Shown: positions 1-7,721 of the stretch, piece after piece | Layout: each line of letters starts with the position of its first letter | How positions within the stretch are numbered: position 1 is the first letter of the stretch | Origin: CAVWNR01 sp963756525 | GTDB lineage: Bacteria > Actinomycetota > Actinomycetes > Mycobacteriales > Jatrophihabitantaceae | Direction of reading: 5' to 3' | Assembly (NCBI GenBank): GCA_963756525.1 | Contig: CAVWNR010000001.1 | Location: forward strand, 1,479,488-1,543,487 | Length of the DNA stretch: 64,000 bases | The notes under the pieces: generated by a model | What the model saw: only the letters and a program-made list of their open reading frames with translations | What the model was told of the DNA's origin: nothing | The model's database searches: none | Made by a program: the position numbers and the translations under genes

Positions 1-360
1 CTCGTTCCCGCCTCCCAACTGGCCCGGCACGGGGTCACCGTGGGCGTCACCGCGCACACCGCAGCCGGCTACCTGGCCCTGGCTATCACCGCGTTGGCCG
101 AGGAACTGCTCTTCCGCGGCCTGATTGCAGGGCTGCTCATCCGCCGCTACCGGTTCGCCGCCGGGAACACGCTGCAGGCGCTGATCTTTCTCGCCCCGCA
201 CGGCCTGCTGCTGCTGATCAGCATCCGGCTCTGGCCGCTGCTGCCCGCGCAGCTGATCGCCGGCTGGCTACTGGGCTGGCTACGCCAGCGCACCGCAAGC
301 ATCGGACCCTGTTGGGCCGCCCACACCGCAACCAACCTCATCGCCGCGGCAATCAGTTAG
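1..360 (+). CDS. CPBP family intramembrane metalloprotease (5' truncated by window edge)
   Basis: The reading frame is open from the first base to a TAG at 358-360, so the N-terminus lies outside the window. A glutamate-glutamate-x-x-x-arginine motif (EELLFRG) sits in a hydrophobic context near position 100. A downstream helix carries PHGLLLL, and the last helix has HTATNLIAA, matching motifs 1, 2 and 3 of CPBP (CAAX protease and bacteriocin-processing) proteins. These are multi-pass membrane proteins that use the Glu and His residues to bind zinc. The family often processes peptides or confers bacteriocin self-immunity; the substrate here is unknown. A small membrane protein follows 31 bp downstream on the same strand. 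Family assignment is firm; the role is not. Confidence 0.85.
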   Translation, partial: LVPASQLARHGVTVGVTAHTAAGYLALAITALAEELLFRGLIAGLLIRRYRFAAGNTLQALIFLAPHGLLLLISIRLWPLLPAQLIAGWLLGWLRQRTASIGPCWAAHTATNLIAAAIS

Positions 361-391
361 CCATACCCGAGCACGTCGAAGGACACCAGCC

Positions 392-577
392 ATGCCCTAC
401 GCCCCCTTCCGACGCGGGCCGCTCGGCGCAGCCATCGCAGCACTCGTCGCCGTCATCGCCCTCGCCCTGGGCATCACCACGCTGCTGGACCACCGTCCGG
501 TCCGCGGCGCGATCCTGCTGATCGCCGCAACAGCCGCACTGCTCGTCGCCGCCCTTGCCCGACGCCCGCCCGGCTAG
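392..577 (+). CDS. Small two-helix membrane protein, function unknown
   Basis: This encodes 61 residues starting with ATG. Two hydrophobic stretches (about residues 12-32 and 39-56) are separated by a short charged loop, and the protein ends in basic residues (ARRPPG), giving a likely two-pass inner-membrane protein. It follows the CPBP protease on the same strand with 31 bp between them, so they may be cotranscribed. I do not recognise a family. It is short enough that a chance open frame cannot be excluded, although the alternation of hydrophobic helices and charged ends looks like a genuine membrane protein. Confidence 0.45.
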   Translation: MPYAPFRRGPLGAAIAALVAVIALALGITTLLDHRPVRGAILLIAATAALLVAALARRPPG

Positions 578-742
578 TCCAACCACGGCAGAATGCCTCC
601 GGACGGCTCAGGCCCTCACCGCACTCAAACGATCTTGCTCGTCGCATATGAGGTCCTCAGCGGCTCGAATCACCGCTGTGCCGGAGAGGATCGGCCATTG
701 AGACGGATACGCGGCCGGCTTTGGGCGTCCGGTGGGTGGCGG

Positions 743-1606
743 TCAGGACGGTACGACGGCGCGTACTCGGTCACGGTCGGCGAGGATGTCGATCTCGGCG
801 ATCCGGCCGTGGCGGACGGTCATGCCGAGCACGGCGACGGGCCGCCCGGCGGGCATTGCGACCACACCGGCCGTGCCGTTGACGACGGCGGGGCGGGCGA
901 AGCGGGCCAGGTTGGCGTATTGCATCACTTGCCCGGCGACCGCGGGTGCGCCGTGTAGGAGCGCGGAGGGGCCGTGTGTTCCGCCGTCGGCGCGGAGTAC
1001 GGCGTCGGGGTCGAGCAGTGCGAGCAGGGCGTCGAAGTTGCCGGCGCGGGCGGCAGCGAGGAAGGCGTCAACGAGCTGGCGTTGCCGTCGCGCGTCAAGG
1101 TCGGGGCTGGGAGCGGCCTGCACCCGGCGCCGGGCCCGGCTGGCGAGTTGCGTGGCGGCGGCCGGTGAGCGGTCCAACACCGCGGCGATCTGCTCGAACG
1201 GCACCGCGAACACGTCGTGCAGCACGAACGCGAGCCGCTCGGCCGGGGTGAGCGTGTCGAGCACGACCAACAGCGCCAAGCCGACCGAGTCGGCGATCAG
1301 CGCTTGGTCTTCCGGGCTGGGCGCGTCGAACTCGACGATCGGGTCGGGGACGTGCACGTCGTCGAGCGGGTCCTCGCGGCGGGCGGTGCGCGAGCGCAGC
1401 ATGTCCAGGCAGATCCGCGCCAACACGGTGGTCAGCCAGCTGCCGAGGTTGTGCACCTCGCTCCGGTCCGCACGGGCCAGCCGAAACCAGGTTTCCTGCA
1501 CTGCGTCCTCGGCGTCGGCAAGCGAGCCGAGCATGCGGTAGCCGACCGCGCGCAGCCGGCCGCGGTGCGCCTGGAACTGCTGGGCCAGCTCGTCGCAAGT
1601 GGTCAT
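743..1606 (-). CDS. ECF sigma factor of the ECF41 (SigJ-like) group with C-terminal SnoaL-like domain
   Basis: A 287-residue protein. Residues 1-75 form sigma region 2 (GYRMLGSLADAEDAVQETW), and residues 105-165 form region 4 with its helix-turn-helix (PFEQIAAVLDRSPAAATQLA). Residues 175-287 are a SnoaL/NTF2-like domain containing the LLDPDAVLRADGG segment, equivalent to the conserved DGGGK/R motif of ECF41 factors. In that group the fused domain replaces an anti-sigma factor and modulates activity. The ATG at 1606 has a good ribosome site (AAGGAAGG on the minus strand). A gene for a deazaflavin-dependent enzyme is divergent. ECF41 genes are usually paired with a target oxidoreductase or carboxymuconolactone decarboxylase gene. 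An ECF41-type promoter precedes this gene, so autoregulation is likely. Confidence 0.93.
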   Translation of the reverse strand: MTTCDELAQQFQAHRGRLRAVGYRMLGSLADAEDAVQETWFRLARADRSEVHNLGSWLTTVLARICLDMLRSRTARREDPLDDVHVPDPIVEFDAPSPEDQALIADSVGLALLVVLDTLTPAERLAFVLHDVFAVPFEQIAAVLDRSPAAATQLASRARRRVQAAPSPDLDARRQRQLVDAFLAAARAGNFDALLALLDPDAVLRADGGTHGPSALLHGAPAVAGQVMQYANLARFARPAVVNGTAGVVAMPAGRPVAVLGMTVRHGRIAEIDILADRDRVRAVVPS

Positions 1607-1632
1607 GTCACCTTCCTTGGCCCGGCTCCGTC
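1606..1632 (+). promoter_or_regulatory. ECF41-type promoter reading toward the deazaflavin-dependent oxidoreductase gene
   Basis: TGTCACC at 1606-1612 and CGTC at 1629-1632 are separated by exactly 16 bases. This matches the reported ECF41 promoter pattern (TGTCACA, about 16 bp, CGTC) in all but one position. The predicted transcript would start near 1639, about 40 bases before the ATG at 1680. The -35 element overlaps the start codon of the sigma factor gene on the other strand. Confidence 0.75.
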
Positions 1633-1640
1633 ATAGCAGT

Positions 1641-1667
1641 GACGAAGCACAGCCGATGAAGGTGACA
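1641..1667 (-). promoter_or_regulatory. ECF41-type promoter reading toward the sigma factor gene
   Basis: On the minus strand TGTCACC (1667-1661) and CGTC (1644-1641) are again 16 bases apart, the exact mirror of the promoter at 1606-1632. A start near 1634 gives a leader of roughly 28 bases to the sigma ATG at 1606. The two promoters face each other with their start points only a few bases apart, so polymerase probably cannot occupy both at once. Confidence 0.72.
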
Positions 1668-1679
1668 CCAGGAGCGGGC

Positions 1680-2150
1680 ATGACCCAGACGACAAGCCAA
1701 CCGCGCGCGCAGACGCTGACCGCGCAAAGTGCCGTCAATCGGCTGATCCGCGGCATGCTCCGCACGCCGCTGGTATGCCGGCTGCTCGGGCGTCGGCTGA
1801 TCACCGTCTACCTGGTCGGCCGCAAGACCGGCCGTCGCTTCGCCATCCCGGTCGCCTACACCAGACATGAAAGGGCGCTGCTGTTCGGCACGCAGTTCGG
1901 GTGGGGACACAACCTGCGCACCGGCGAATCGGTCGAGATCCGGCTGCTGGGAAAGCGCCGCGCCGCCGTGGTGGAGGTGATCACCGATGAGGCCGGCGTG
2001 GTCGGCGGCTACGCGATCATTTGCCGGGACAACCACGGGTTCGCCCGGTTCAACCGGGTCCGCATCGACGACACCGGCGAACCGGACCCGCACGACCTGC
2101 ACCTTGCCTGGGCCGCCGGCGCCCGCATGTTCCGCCTCACCGCCCAGTAG
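1680..2150 (+). CDS. Nitroreductase/deazaflavin-dependent oxidoreductase family protein (DDN/F420-type split barrel)
   Basis: From ATG 1680 the protein is 156 residues. The start is chosen for the GGAGCGGG ribosome site just upstream; in-frame ATGs at 1656 and earlier lack one. The segment LITVYLVGRKTGRRFAIPVA, the glycine-rich LLFGTQFGWGHNLRTG and the C-terminal FNRVRIDDTGEP fit the small split-barrel family that includes mycobacterial Ddn. Members use F420 or a flavin to reduce quinones or nitro compounds, often at the membrane. It is divergent from the ECF41 sigma factor and has its own ECF41-type promoter, so it is the probable regulon target. Substrate unknown; cofactor is inferred from family only. 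Confidence 0.8.
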   Translation: MTQTTSQPRAQTLTAQSAVNRLIRGMLRTPLVCRLLGRRLITVYLVGRKTGRRFAIPVAYTRHERALLFGTQFGWGHNLRTGESVEIRLLGKRRAAVVEVITDEAGVVGGYAIICRDNHGFARFNRVRIDDTGEPDPHDLHLAWAAGARMFRLTAQ

Positions 2151-2215
2151 CCGCCGGTCTTGTCGACCCGCGACTGAGTCGCGCATGACCCAGCCCACAC
2201 CTCCTCGGCTGATAA

Positions 2216-2648
2216 CCGGCCGGACAGGCGTCGCCCGCGCCGCCAATTACTGCCGTCCTGGCCGCGGTCCTCATCCTCGGCGTAGTGGTAAGGCGCGTCC
2301 GCCGGCGGATTCCTGGCCGGCGGGCACATCTGGCGAAGCTGGCACTAAGCCCTCGGCGACGCCCTGATCCTGCTACCGCTGCCCAGTCTCGTCATCGGGC
2401 TAACGCTGCATCGCCGGCAGCCCGAACCGATGCTGCTGCTGGCCCGCCGAGGCCGACTGCTGGGTCTCCTCATCGTGGTCATTTCCGCCGGCCACGCGGG
2501 CGGGGCACTGCTCGCCCTACACATCCCAGCAGCCCTCGCCACCGTCGGACTCGCCGTCCGGCACCTCCTGGACGCCGCCCACACCCGACGCGGATCCGCC
2601 TGGGGCGCAGCGGGGGGCGTTGCGTGTTGTCAGCTGGCCGAACGATGA
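2216..2648 (+). pseudogene. Degraded small membrane protein gene
   Basis: Two reading frames together would encode a continuous membrane protein. The first (2216-2345) has a hydrophobic helix AVLAAVLILGVVV followed by a basic stretch ending in HLAKLAL. After a frame change near 2345-2350 the second frame (2349-2648) continues with ALILLPLPSLVIGL and two further hydrophobic helices. Neither frame alone has a convincing start with a ribosome site. I interpret this as a broken three- to four-helix membrane protein, family unknown. Confidence 0.3.
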
Positions 2649-2707
2649 TTCGGGAGCCGCCGCGAACTCTCAACAGACAAGGCGGACAAACACGATGGGA
2701 GCCGTCG

Positions 2708-3049
2708 ATGGACCAAGCAGTCATGGACTACATCGACGGGCTCGACCCAAAGCGGCGCGTCTTGTTCGAGCGCATCCACCGGCTGATCCTCGACGCATGC
2801 CCAAAGGCGAGTGTGTGCTTGTCCTACAAGATGCCCACCTACACCAGCGGAGCCAGGCGACTCCACCTCGGCGCGTGGCAGCACGGACTGTCGATCTACG
2901 GGTGGAAGCGGCACGGAGATGGCGGGTTCACCGCTCGCCACCCCGCGCTGCAGACGAGCACGGGCACGATCCGGCTGCGCGCCGAGGACGCCGCCGCCAT
3001 CTCCGACGACGAATTCCGCGAACTCGCTCGCGCGGCCCTCGCGTCGTAA
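2708..3049 (+). CDS. DUF1801 domain protein
   Basis: The ATG at 2708 gives 113 residues. The sequence begins MDQAVMDYIDGLDPKRR and contains CLSYKMPTYTSGARRLHLGAW, followed by a charged C-terminal half ending in FRELARAALAS. This is the YdhG/DUF1801 pattern, a small alpha-beta fold in which the SYKMPTY segment is the signature. Members are sometimes annotated as iron chaperone-like, but no reaction is established. The frame remains open upstream; I reject that extension because it is a run of Pro/Arg/Ala without homology. A second DUF1801 protein lies at 6938-7387 and is not closely similar. Confidence 0.8.
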   Translation: MDQAVMDYIDGLDPKRRVLFERIHRLILDACPKASVCLSYKMPTYTSGARRLHLGAWQHGLSIYGWKRHGDGGFTARHPALQTSTGTIRLRAEDAAAISDDEFRELARAALAS

Positions 3050-3172
3050 TGGCCTCTGGCGTCGATTGACGATCGGCATACGGCGACCACAGGCCTGTCA
3101 GACGCATCTGCCGCTGCCCGGGGACGTCGAGGTGCGGACTGTTGTCGCGCGGTCGGCGTTGAGGAGTTGCTG

Positions 3173-3611
3173 GTGGCCAAGACGGTGACCACTGAGGTGT
3201 TGATCGATGGCGCTGCGGCCGATGTGTGGGCCGTGCTGTCCGACCTGGCTCGTTACCCGTAGTGGCACCCGCACGTTCGGCAGGCCCGCGGAGAGCTCAC
3301 GATCGGCAGGAAGGGTGCGGTTCCGGATGGCACCGCCCGGGCGACGCCCCGTTCACGATCCGACCCGCAGTCATCGTGATTCGGCCGGAAGCCGAGCTGA
3401 GGCTGCTGGGCCGGCTGCCAGTGCCTTTCAGTGAAGAGCACCGGTTCGTCCTGACTCCGATGAACGCCGGTAAGCGCACCCGGGTGGTGCAGACCGAGAC
3501 TTAGCGGGGCCTGGGCGTACCGTTCATCGCCGCACGATCGCCTCCGCGGCCGGCGAGTTCGAGCAGGTCAACCGGGCGCTCAAGCACCGCCTCGAGGACC
3601 GCCCCGCATGA
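3173..3611 (+). pseudogene. SRPBCC (START/Bet v1-like) family protein, broken by stops and frameshifts
   Basis: A GTG at 3173 with GAGGAG six bases upstream opens VAKTVTTEVLIDGAAADVWA, a typical SRPBCC start, but the frame hits TAG at 3260-3262 exactly where homologues read YPEWHP. Further family-like sequence follows in shifted frames: FTIRPAVIVIRPEAELRLLG, then EEHRFVLTPMN and RTRVVQTET before TAG at 3502-3504. The C-terminal helix EFEQVNRALKHRLEDRPA ends at TGA 3609-3611. Homologous segments in the right order across several frames show a recently decayed lipid- or ligand-binding hydrolase-like gene. Confidence 0.75.
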
Positions 3612-3868
3612 GACGGCTCCGACCGCATGCCGACGGGACGCGCATACCGGGCGACGCTGCCGCCCCATCCGGTGCGCAAGCCGAACCACCGGCTCCGCCG
3701 TCCGGCGTCGGACTAACCATCGTGCGCGCATGTCGCCGAGCAGCGGGCTTGCCCCGATGTGTGCACGCTCGTCCGCGACGAGCAGGTTGCGGCGGATGGA
3801 CGGCCCTTCGGCGAGCGCCCTGGGATCGTGGCCTCAGCGCGTGTGCATGGTGTGAGCCGTGACACCGC

Positions 3869-4055
3869 TTAGCCCATGTGTCGATGTTGCCCGACGGGTC
3901 TGGGGTCGGTAAGCGCGGTGACGGCTTGTCGGTCGTCGTCGCTGACCGGTACCTGGATGACCAGCGGCAGGTTGGGGTGGTCGACCAGGCGGGTTTGGAA
4001 CAGTTTCAGTGCGATCGGCCCGGCCTGCGGGTGGTCGATGTGGATGACGGCGGGG
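3869..4055 (-). pseudogene. Fragment resembling the C-terminal ligand-binding domain of an MmyB-type XRE regulator
   Basis: Read on the minus strand the segment gives IHIDHPQAGPIALKLFQTRL, then HPNLPLVIQVPVSDDDRQAV, ending at TAA (3871-3869). The pattern of a His-Pro-x-x-Gly strand followed by a hydrophobic strand and an acidic loop before the last helix resembles the end of MmyB-type regulators. The frame stops matching at about 4055, where a different gene fragment begins on the other strand. The family call is tentative. Confidence 0.33.
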
Positions 4056-4277
4056 GACTACCTGCGCCGCTACCCCGCCCACCTCGACACCGCCCTGCGC
4101 CAGGCAATCGGCCCGCACGCCGACTTCCAGTTCATCAACATCGCCCACTGGCGCAGCGCCGAGGAATTCACCGACGCGGTCAACAGCCCCGGCTTCCGGC
4201 AAGCCAGCGCCGACCTCCATTGGCGCTTTCACCCCGCGCTCTACCGCGTCGCCCGCACCCAGACCGGCTCGCCCTGA
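4056..4277 (+). pseudogene. C-terminal fragment of an antibiotic biosynthesis monooxygenase-like (ABM) protein
   Basis: The frame DYLRRYPAHLDTALRQAIGP, then DFQFINIAHWRSAEEFTDAV, then FRQASADLHWRFHPALYRVA is a good match to the latter two thirds of ABM-type dimeric alpha-beta barrel proteins. The N-terminal strand with the substrate-facing residues is missing. Upstream in this frame is unrelated sequence that on the other strand resembles an MmyB regulator. The gene therefore looks cut by a rearrangement at about 4055. Confidence 0.5.
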
Positions 4278-4520
4278 CATCACCCCGCCGCGCACAACCA
4301 CCGCCCAGGGCATTCTCGCCAGCAGACCCGCCGCGGCGCATGGCCCTCCCGGCGCAGCGGCGGATCATCGGAACAGGCGCCGAGGATCGCGCAGATCCGC
4401 ACCTCCGCGACGCCGGCCGGTGCTCGAACCGATCACCACCAGACTCGGACGATATGCGACAGCCCGGATGTCCCGCGAGTCGCCCGGACCGGGCTGGTCG
4501 ACCTCCGGCTCGGCACGCGG

Positions 4521-5237
4521 ATGCCCGCGCGACTGATCGGTGATCTTTGTCGGCACCTCGGCAACGCTGTCGATGCGCGCGCGCTGCGCGACGAGGTGCA
4601 AGTGGCGCGCTGTCGGCTCGCTCGCTCGCGTGAGGAGGAACGACGGCGATTGCGCCGGGACCTGCACGACGGTATCGGCCCGGCGCTGGCCGGTCTCACG
4701 TTGAAGGCCGAGACGGCTCGAAGACTCCTCGAACTCGACGCACCCAGGGGCCGCGAGAACGTCGCGCAGCTGTGCAGCGGTATCCGTGATGTCATGGCCG
4801 AGGTACGCCGGATCGTGGACGGGTTGAGGCCGTCGGTATTGGATGAACTCGGCCTTGCCGCCGCGTTGCGGGTCGCGGTAGGCGACCTAACCAGGGACGC
4901 TGACGTTGTCGTGACCGTTGAGCTCGCCGAGCTTCCGGCCGTGACGGCCACGCTCGAGCTCGCCGTCTACCGCATTGCGCTCGAGGCGGTCACGAATGTT
5001 GTTCGCCATGCGCGCGCTCGCAGTTGCCTGGTTCGGGTCGATGTCGACGGTGACCGGATGCGTGTGCTCGTGCGTGACGACGGAATCGGGCTGGCGCCTT
5101 CGCCGGGTGGTCATGGCCTCGCGACGATGCGCGAGCGAGCCGCCGAGTTAGGCGGCGCCGTCGCGGTGAGCTCTGATCATGGTGTCCAGGTGCTCGCATG
5201 TCTGCCCATGGCTGGCACGCTCGCGGAGTTGCGATGA
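4521..5237 (+). CDS. NarL-type sensor histidine kinase, N-terminally truncated
   Basis: 238 residues that hold only the transmitter. The HisKA_3 dimerisation helix contains the phosphoacceptor motif RRDLHDGIGPALAG (about residues 46-59, His near 50). The HATPase domain shows EAVTNVVRHARA (N box), DDGIGL (G1) and HGLATMRERAAELGG (G2). The usual N-terminal sensor (membrane helices, GAF or PAS) is absent. A short stretch before the ATG (VDLRLGTR) looks like the end of a GAF domain, suggesting the front was lost. Its TGA overlaps the ATG of the response regulator (ATGA), so the two are translationally coupled. It may still phosphorylate its partner but has lost signal input. Confidence 0.82.
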   Translation: MPARLIGDLCRHLGNAVDARALRDEVQVARCRLARSREEERRRLRRDLHDGIGPALAGLTLKAETARRLLELDAPRGRENVAQLCSGIRDVMAEVRRIVDGLRPSVLDELGLAAALRVAVGDLTRDADVVVTVELAELPAVTATLELAVYRIALEAVTNVVRHARARSCLVRVDVDGDRMRVLVRDDGIGLAPSPGGHGLATMRERAAELGGAVAVSSDHGVQVLACLPMAGTLAELR

Positions 5238-5860
5238 CGCGCGTCTTGATCGTCGATGATCATCCGGTGTTCCGTGACGGGCTGGCCGGCCTTCTGGCGA
5301 CCGAGACTGACCTTGAGGTCATCGAGGCGGTGAGCTCGGCAGAGGACGCCCTCGCCGTGCTCGACCGGGCGCAACCGGACGTCATACTGATGGACATCGG
5401 CTTGCCCGGGATATCCGGTGTGGCTGCGACTCGACAGCTACTCGCGCGGGCACCGTCGGCGCGTGTGCTGATCATCAGCATGTTCGATCAGGATGAGACC
5501 GTCTACGCATCCCTCGCCGCTGGGGCCAGCGGTTACATGCTCAAGGACTCCTCACCAGAGGACATGGTCGCGGCCATACGCACCGTACGTGGCGGCGGTG
5601 CCGTGTTCGGGCCGGGGCTTGCCACCCAGGTGCTCGGCGCTTTGCGCACCTCGGCGCCGGCCGGTGCAGTGCTCACCCAACGCGAACGAGAAATCCTCGA
5701 TCTCATCACGAAGGGACGTACGAACAGCCAGATCGCTACCGTCCTGGGCGTGTCATTGAAGACAGTCCAAAACCACGTCTCACGAATCCTGACCAATTTG
5801 CATGCCAAGGATCGGCGAGACGCCGCGGCCAAACTGAGCGGGAGCAACTTCCACGAGTAG
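5234..5860 (+). CDS. NarL/FixJ-family response regulator
   Basis: 208 residues from the ATG at 5234. The receiver domain has acidic residues in LIVDDHPVFRDGL, the phosphoacceptor Asp in VILMDIGLPGISG (about residue 55), the Ser switch in VLIISMFDQ and the Lys in YMLKDSSPEDM. The C-terminal LuxR helix-turn-helix is LTQREREILDLITKG then NSQIATVLGVSLKTVQNHVS (about 142-190). It overlaps the kinase by 4 bp. An upstream start at 5198 would extend into kinase sequence and is rejected. DNA targets unknown. Confidence 0.9.
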   Translation: MTRVLIVDDHPVFRDGLAGLLATETDLEVIEAVSSAEDALAVLDRAQPDVILMDIGLPGISGVAATRQLLARAPSARVLIISMFDQDETVYASLAAGASGYMLKDSSPEDMVAAIRTVRGGGAVFGPGLATQVLGALRTSAPAGAVLTQREREILDLITKGRTNSQIATVLGVSLKTVQNHVSRILTNLHAKDRRDAAAKLSGSNFHE

Positions 5861-5975
5861 ATCGCGCACCCCTGCGATGCTCTCGCCACGGTCGCCACCG
5901 CCGTCGTGCATCAGCACCATCCCATCACCGTGCAGCTCGTTGAGCACCGCGGGTTCATACCTGACCGATCCATCT
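5845..5975 (-). pseudogene. C-terminal fragment resembling a polysaccharide deacetylase (NodB-like) protein
   Basis: The minus strand encodes GDGMVLMHDGGGDRGESIAG, closely resembling the conserved late motif of NodB-type deacetylases (a His-Asp-x-Gly-Gly-Asp-Arg turn after a hydrophobic strand). Neither the catalytic TFDD segment nor the zinc-binding His-x-x-x-His is present, and the frame runs into the antisense of the response regulator end. A short relic only. Confidence 0.35.
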
Positions 5976-6184
5976 GCGCGGCCGAGCGAAGTGGCCTTAC
6001 TGGACGGCGCTCGCTGTCGCCGTGCTGGCGCTCGGCGGCTGCTGTGGCCACGCATAACGACGGTCACGCGCGTCAGGGCCCTTGTGATCTCAGATCGGCG
6101 CGAGCCGTGGCCGGGGCCTCGTCCATCCTGCTGTGAGCGTGAACAAAGACCGCACTGACGATGTTCACGATCATCGGCATGGGC

Positions 6185-6223
6185 GCGCTGATCGTGTCGG
6201 CTGGAAGTACACGGATCAGACAA
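6185..6223 (+). repeat. Direct repeat copy 1 (partner at 6843-6881)
   Basis: GCGCTGATCG, 17 variable bases, then CGGATCAGACAA. The same two blocks with the same 17-base spacing recur at 6843-6881. The copies flank the SnoaL-like gene. Function unknown. Confidence 0.5.
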
Positions 6224-6332
6224 GATCAGGAAATGTAGCCGTCGCGTGACATGGACGCCGAAGGGCAGAGACAATCAGCCGCGGTGCGAACAGCTCCGTG
6301 CGCTCGGCAGGCGGTCGGGACGGGAGGCGTCG

Positions 6333-6767
6333 ATGTCTGGCCAGAAGGAGCTCTATCGACGCTATCTGCACGCCCTGACCATCAAAGACGCCGACGCGAT
6401 GGATCGGGCGCTCGATGAGGTGCTGGCCGACCGGTTCGTCGCCCACGATCTGCCCGGTGGTCTGTGCGACGGGCGTGCGGCGTTGAAGGCGTTCCGCCGC
6501 CAGGTGCATGCCGGGTTCCCCGACCAAACGCTGACTATCGCCGATCTGCTCGCTGACGGTGACCGGGTCGCTGCCCGACTGGTCGCCGTGGGCACCCATC
6601 TCGGCGAATTCCGCGGCATTCCCGCCACCAAGCAGACGATCACGCTGGAAGTCTTCGACATCGTTCGGATCGCGGCCGAGAAGATCGTCGAACGCTGGAC
6701 CATGTTCGACCGTGGCGGACTGTTCGCCCAGCTCAACGAACACCAGCAGCCCGACCGGGACAATTAG
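6333..6767 (+). CDS. SnoaL-like polyketide cyclase/ester cyclase family protein
   Basis: 144 residues from ATG 6333, preceded by GGGAGG. The longer in-frame start at 6246 lacks a ribosome site. The NTF2-like pattern is clear: the N-terminal helix ELYRRYLHALTIKDADAMDR, then VAHDLPGGLCDGRAALKAF, FPDQTLTIADLLADGDRVAA, THLGEFRGIPATKQ and the C-terminal strand EKIVERWTMFDRGGLFAQL. Members catalyse aldol-type ring closure in polyketide pathways, but most in genomes have unknown substrates. There is no polyketide synthase nearby. It is flanked by two imperfect direct repeats (6185 and 6843). Confidence 0.85.
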   Translation: MSGQKELYRRYLHALTIKDADAMDRALDEVLADRFVAHDLPGGLCDGRAALKAFRRQVHAGFPDQTLTIADLLADGDRVAARLVAVGTHLGEFRGIPATKQTITLEVFDIVRIAAEKIVERWTMFDRGGLFAQLNEHQQPDRDN

Positions 6768-6842
6768 GGGCCGGGGGCGATGCTGCCGGCGCCCATCCGT
6801 CGCAGCCAAGATCCACTGATTCGCACTCACCTCGGCAGATTC

Positions 6843-6881
6843 GCGCTGATCGACTCGATGTGGGCCTTCCGGATCAGACAA
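6843..6881 (+). repeat. Direct repeat copy 2 (partner at 6185-6223)
   Basis: GCGCTGATCG at 6843-6852 and CGGATCAGACAA at 6870-6881, with the same 17-base gap as copy 1. Twenty-two bases match exactly in the two blocks. Confidence 0.5.
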
Positions 6882-6937
6882 TGTCAGCGCACGGCAGGGA
6901 CGCCGGTATCGATCTCCTCCCGGCTCGCGCAGCCGGT

Positions 6938-7387
6938 TCACTGCCGCGGTGAGCGCGTGACGCGCCGCCAACCGCCGGTGCGGTTGTTCGCGATCACTGC
7001 CTGGAACATGGCCAGCAACGCGGGCCGGTCGATCGGGTCGCCCTGGTAGATCTGAATCGCCTTCGCGGTCGCGTTGCCGTGACCTTGGTTGATGATCCGG
7101 TCCGGGTCCGGCACTGTCGGGTCATAGATGAACACGTTGACGTGATCGCGGGTGGCCAGCAGCGCGCAGATGTTGCCGTCCAGCACGAAGTACGGCCGCA
7201 CCGATCGCTTGATCGTCTCCTGCACCTGCGGGTCGGCGGCATGTGCCACCTCGCGCACTGCACGACAGATCGCCTGCTGCCAGTCCGGCAGCCGCGCGAT
7301 GTACGCATCCACGCGGCGGTCCGTCCGCCCAGTCACCAGCAGAAATCTAGGCCGAACGCCGCTCGACCCCAAGCCGCGGACCCTCAC
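6938..7387 (-). CDS. DUF1801 domain protein
   Basis: Up to 149 residues. The conserved part begins around RTDRRVDAYIARLPDWQQAI and continues with ETIKRSVRPYFVLDGNICAL, VFIYDPTVPDPDRIINQGHG and a C-terminal helix. This is the longer DUF1801 subtype. The first GTG (7387) and a GTG at 7336 are both possible starts and neither has a strong ribosome site; 7336 fits the family length better. It is convergent with the SnoaL-like gene (170 bp apart). No function is established. Confidence 0.7.
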   Translation of the reverse strand: MRVRGLGSSGVRPRFLLVTGRTDRRVDAYIARLPDWQQAICRAVREVAHAADPQVQETIKRSVRPYFVLDGNICALLATRDHVNVFIYDPTVPDPDRIINQGHGNATAKAIQIYQGDPIDRPALLAMFQAVIANNRTGGWRRVTRSPRQ

Positions 7388-7721
7388 CGGTGGTCAGCCC
7401 ATCACCCATCGCCCGACCGAGCCGGCCCGCATCTTGCGCCGTCCCTGGCTGCCGGCCGGCGTGTGCAAGCTTATCGGCACCCATCCCCTCCCTGGCGCGC
7501 CAACCGTGCGCACCGCCGCACGCGACGGACACCAGCATGGCCCACCGGGTCCGACCCAAGCCGCCCGCCGCAACGCCACGGCCAAGCCGCACGTCCGAGC
7601 ACTCCGACACCCTGATCGGGGTGATCGCCGCCGTGCACTGTTGGTCGATCCCGGGTCCTGCGTGCCGGGCATGGCCCGGCTGGCGCACGGGGCGGTCAGT
7701 GCCGTGGCCCGAGCGGCGGTT
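7388..7721. other. Intergenic region without recognised gene
   Basis: About 330 bp between the DUF1801 gene and the end of the SDR gene. Open frames here are low-complexity Arg/Pro/Ala on both strands and match nothing I recognise. Confidence 0.5.
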
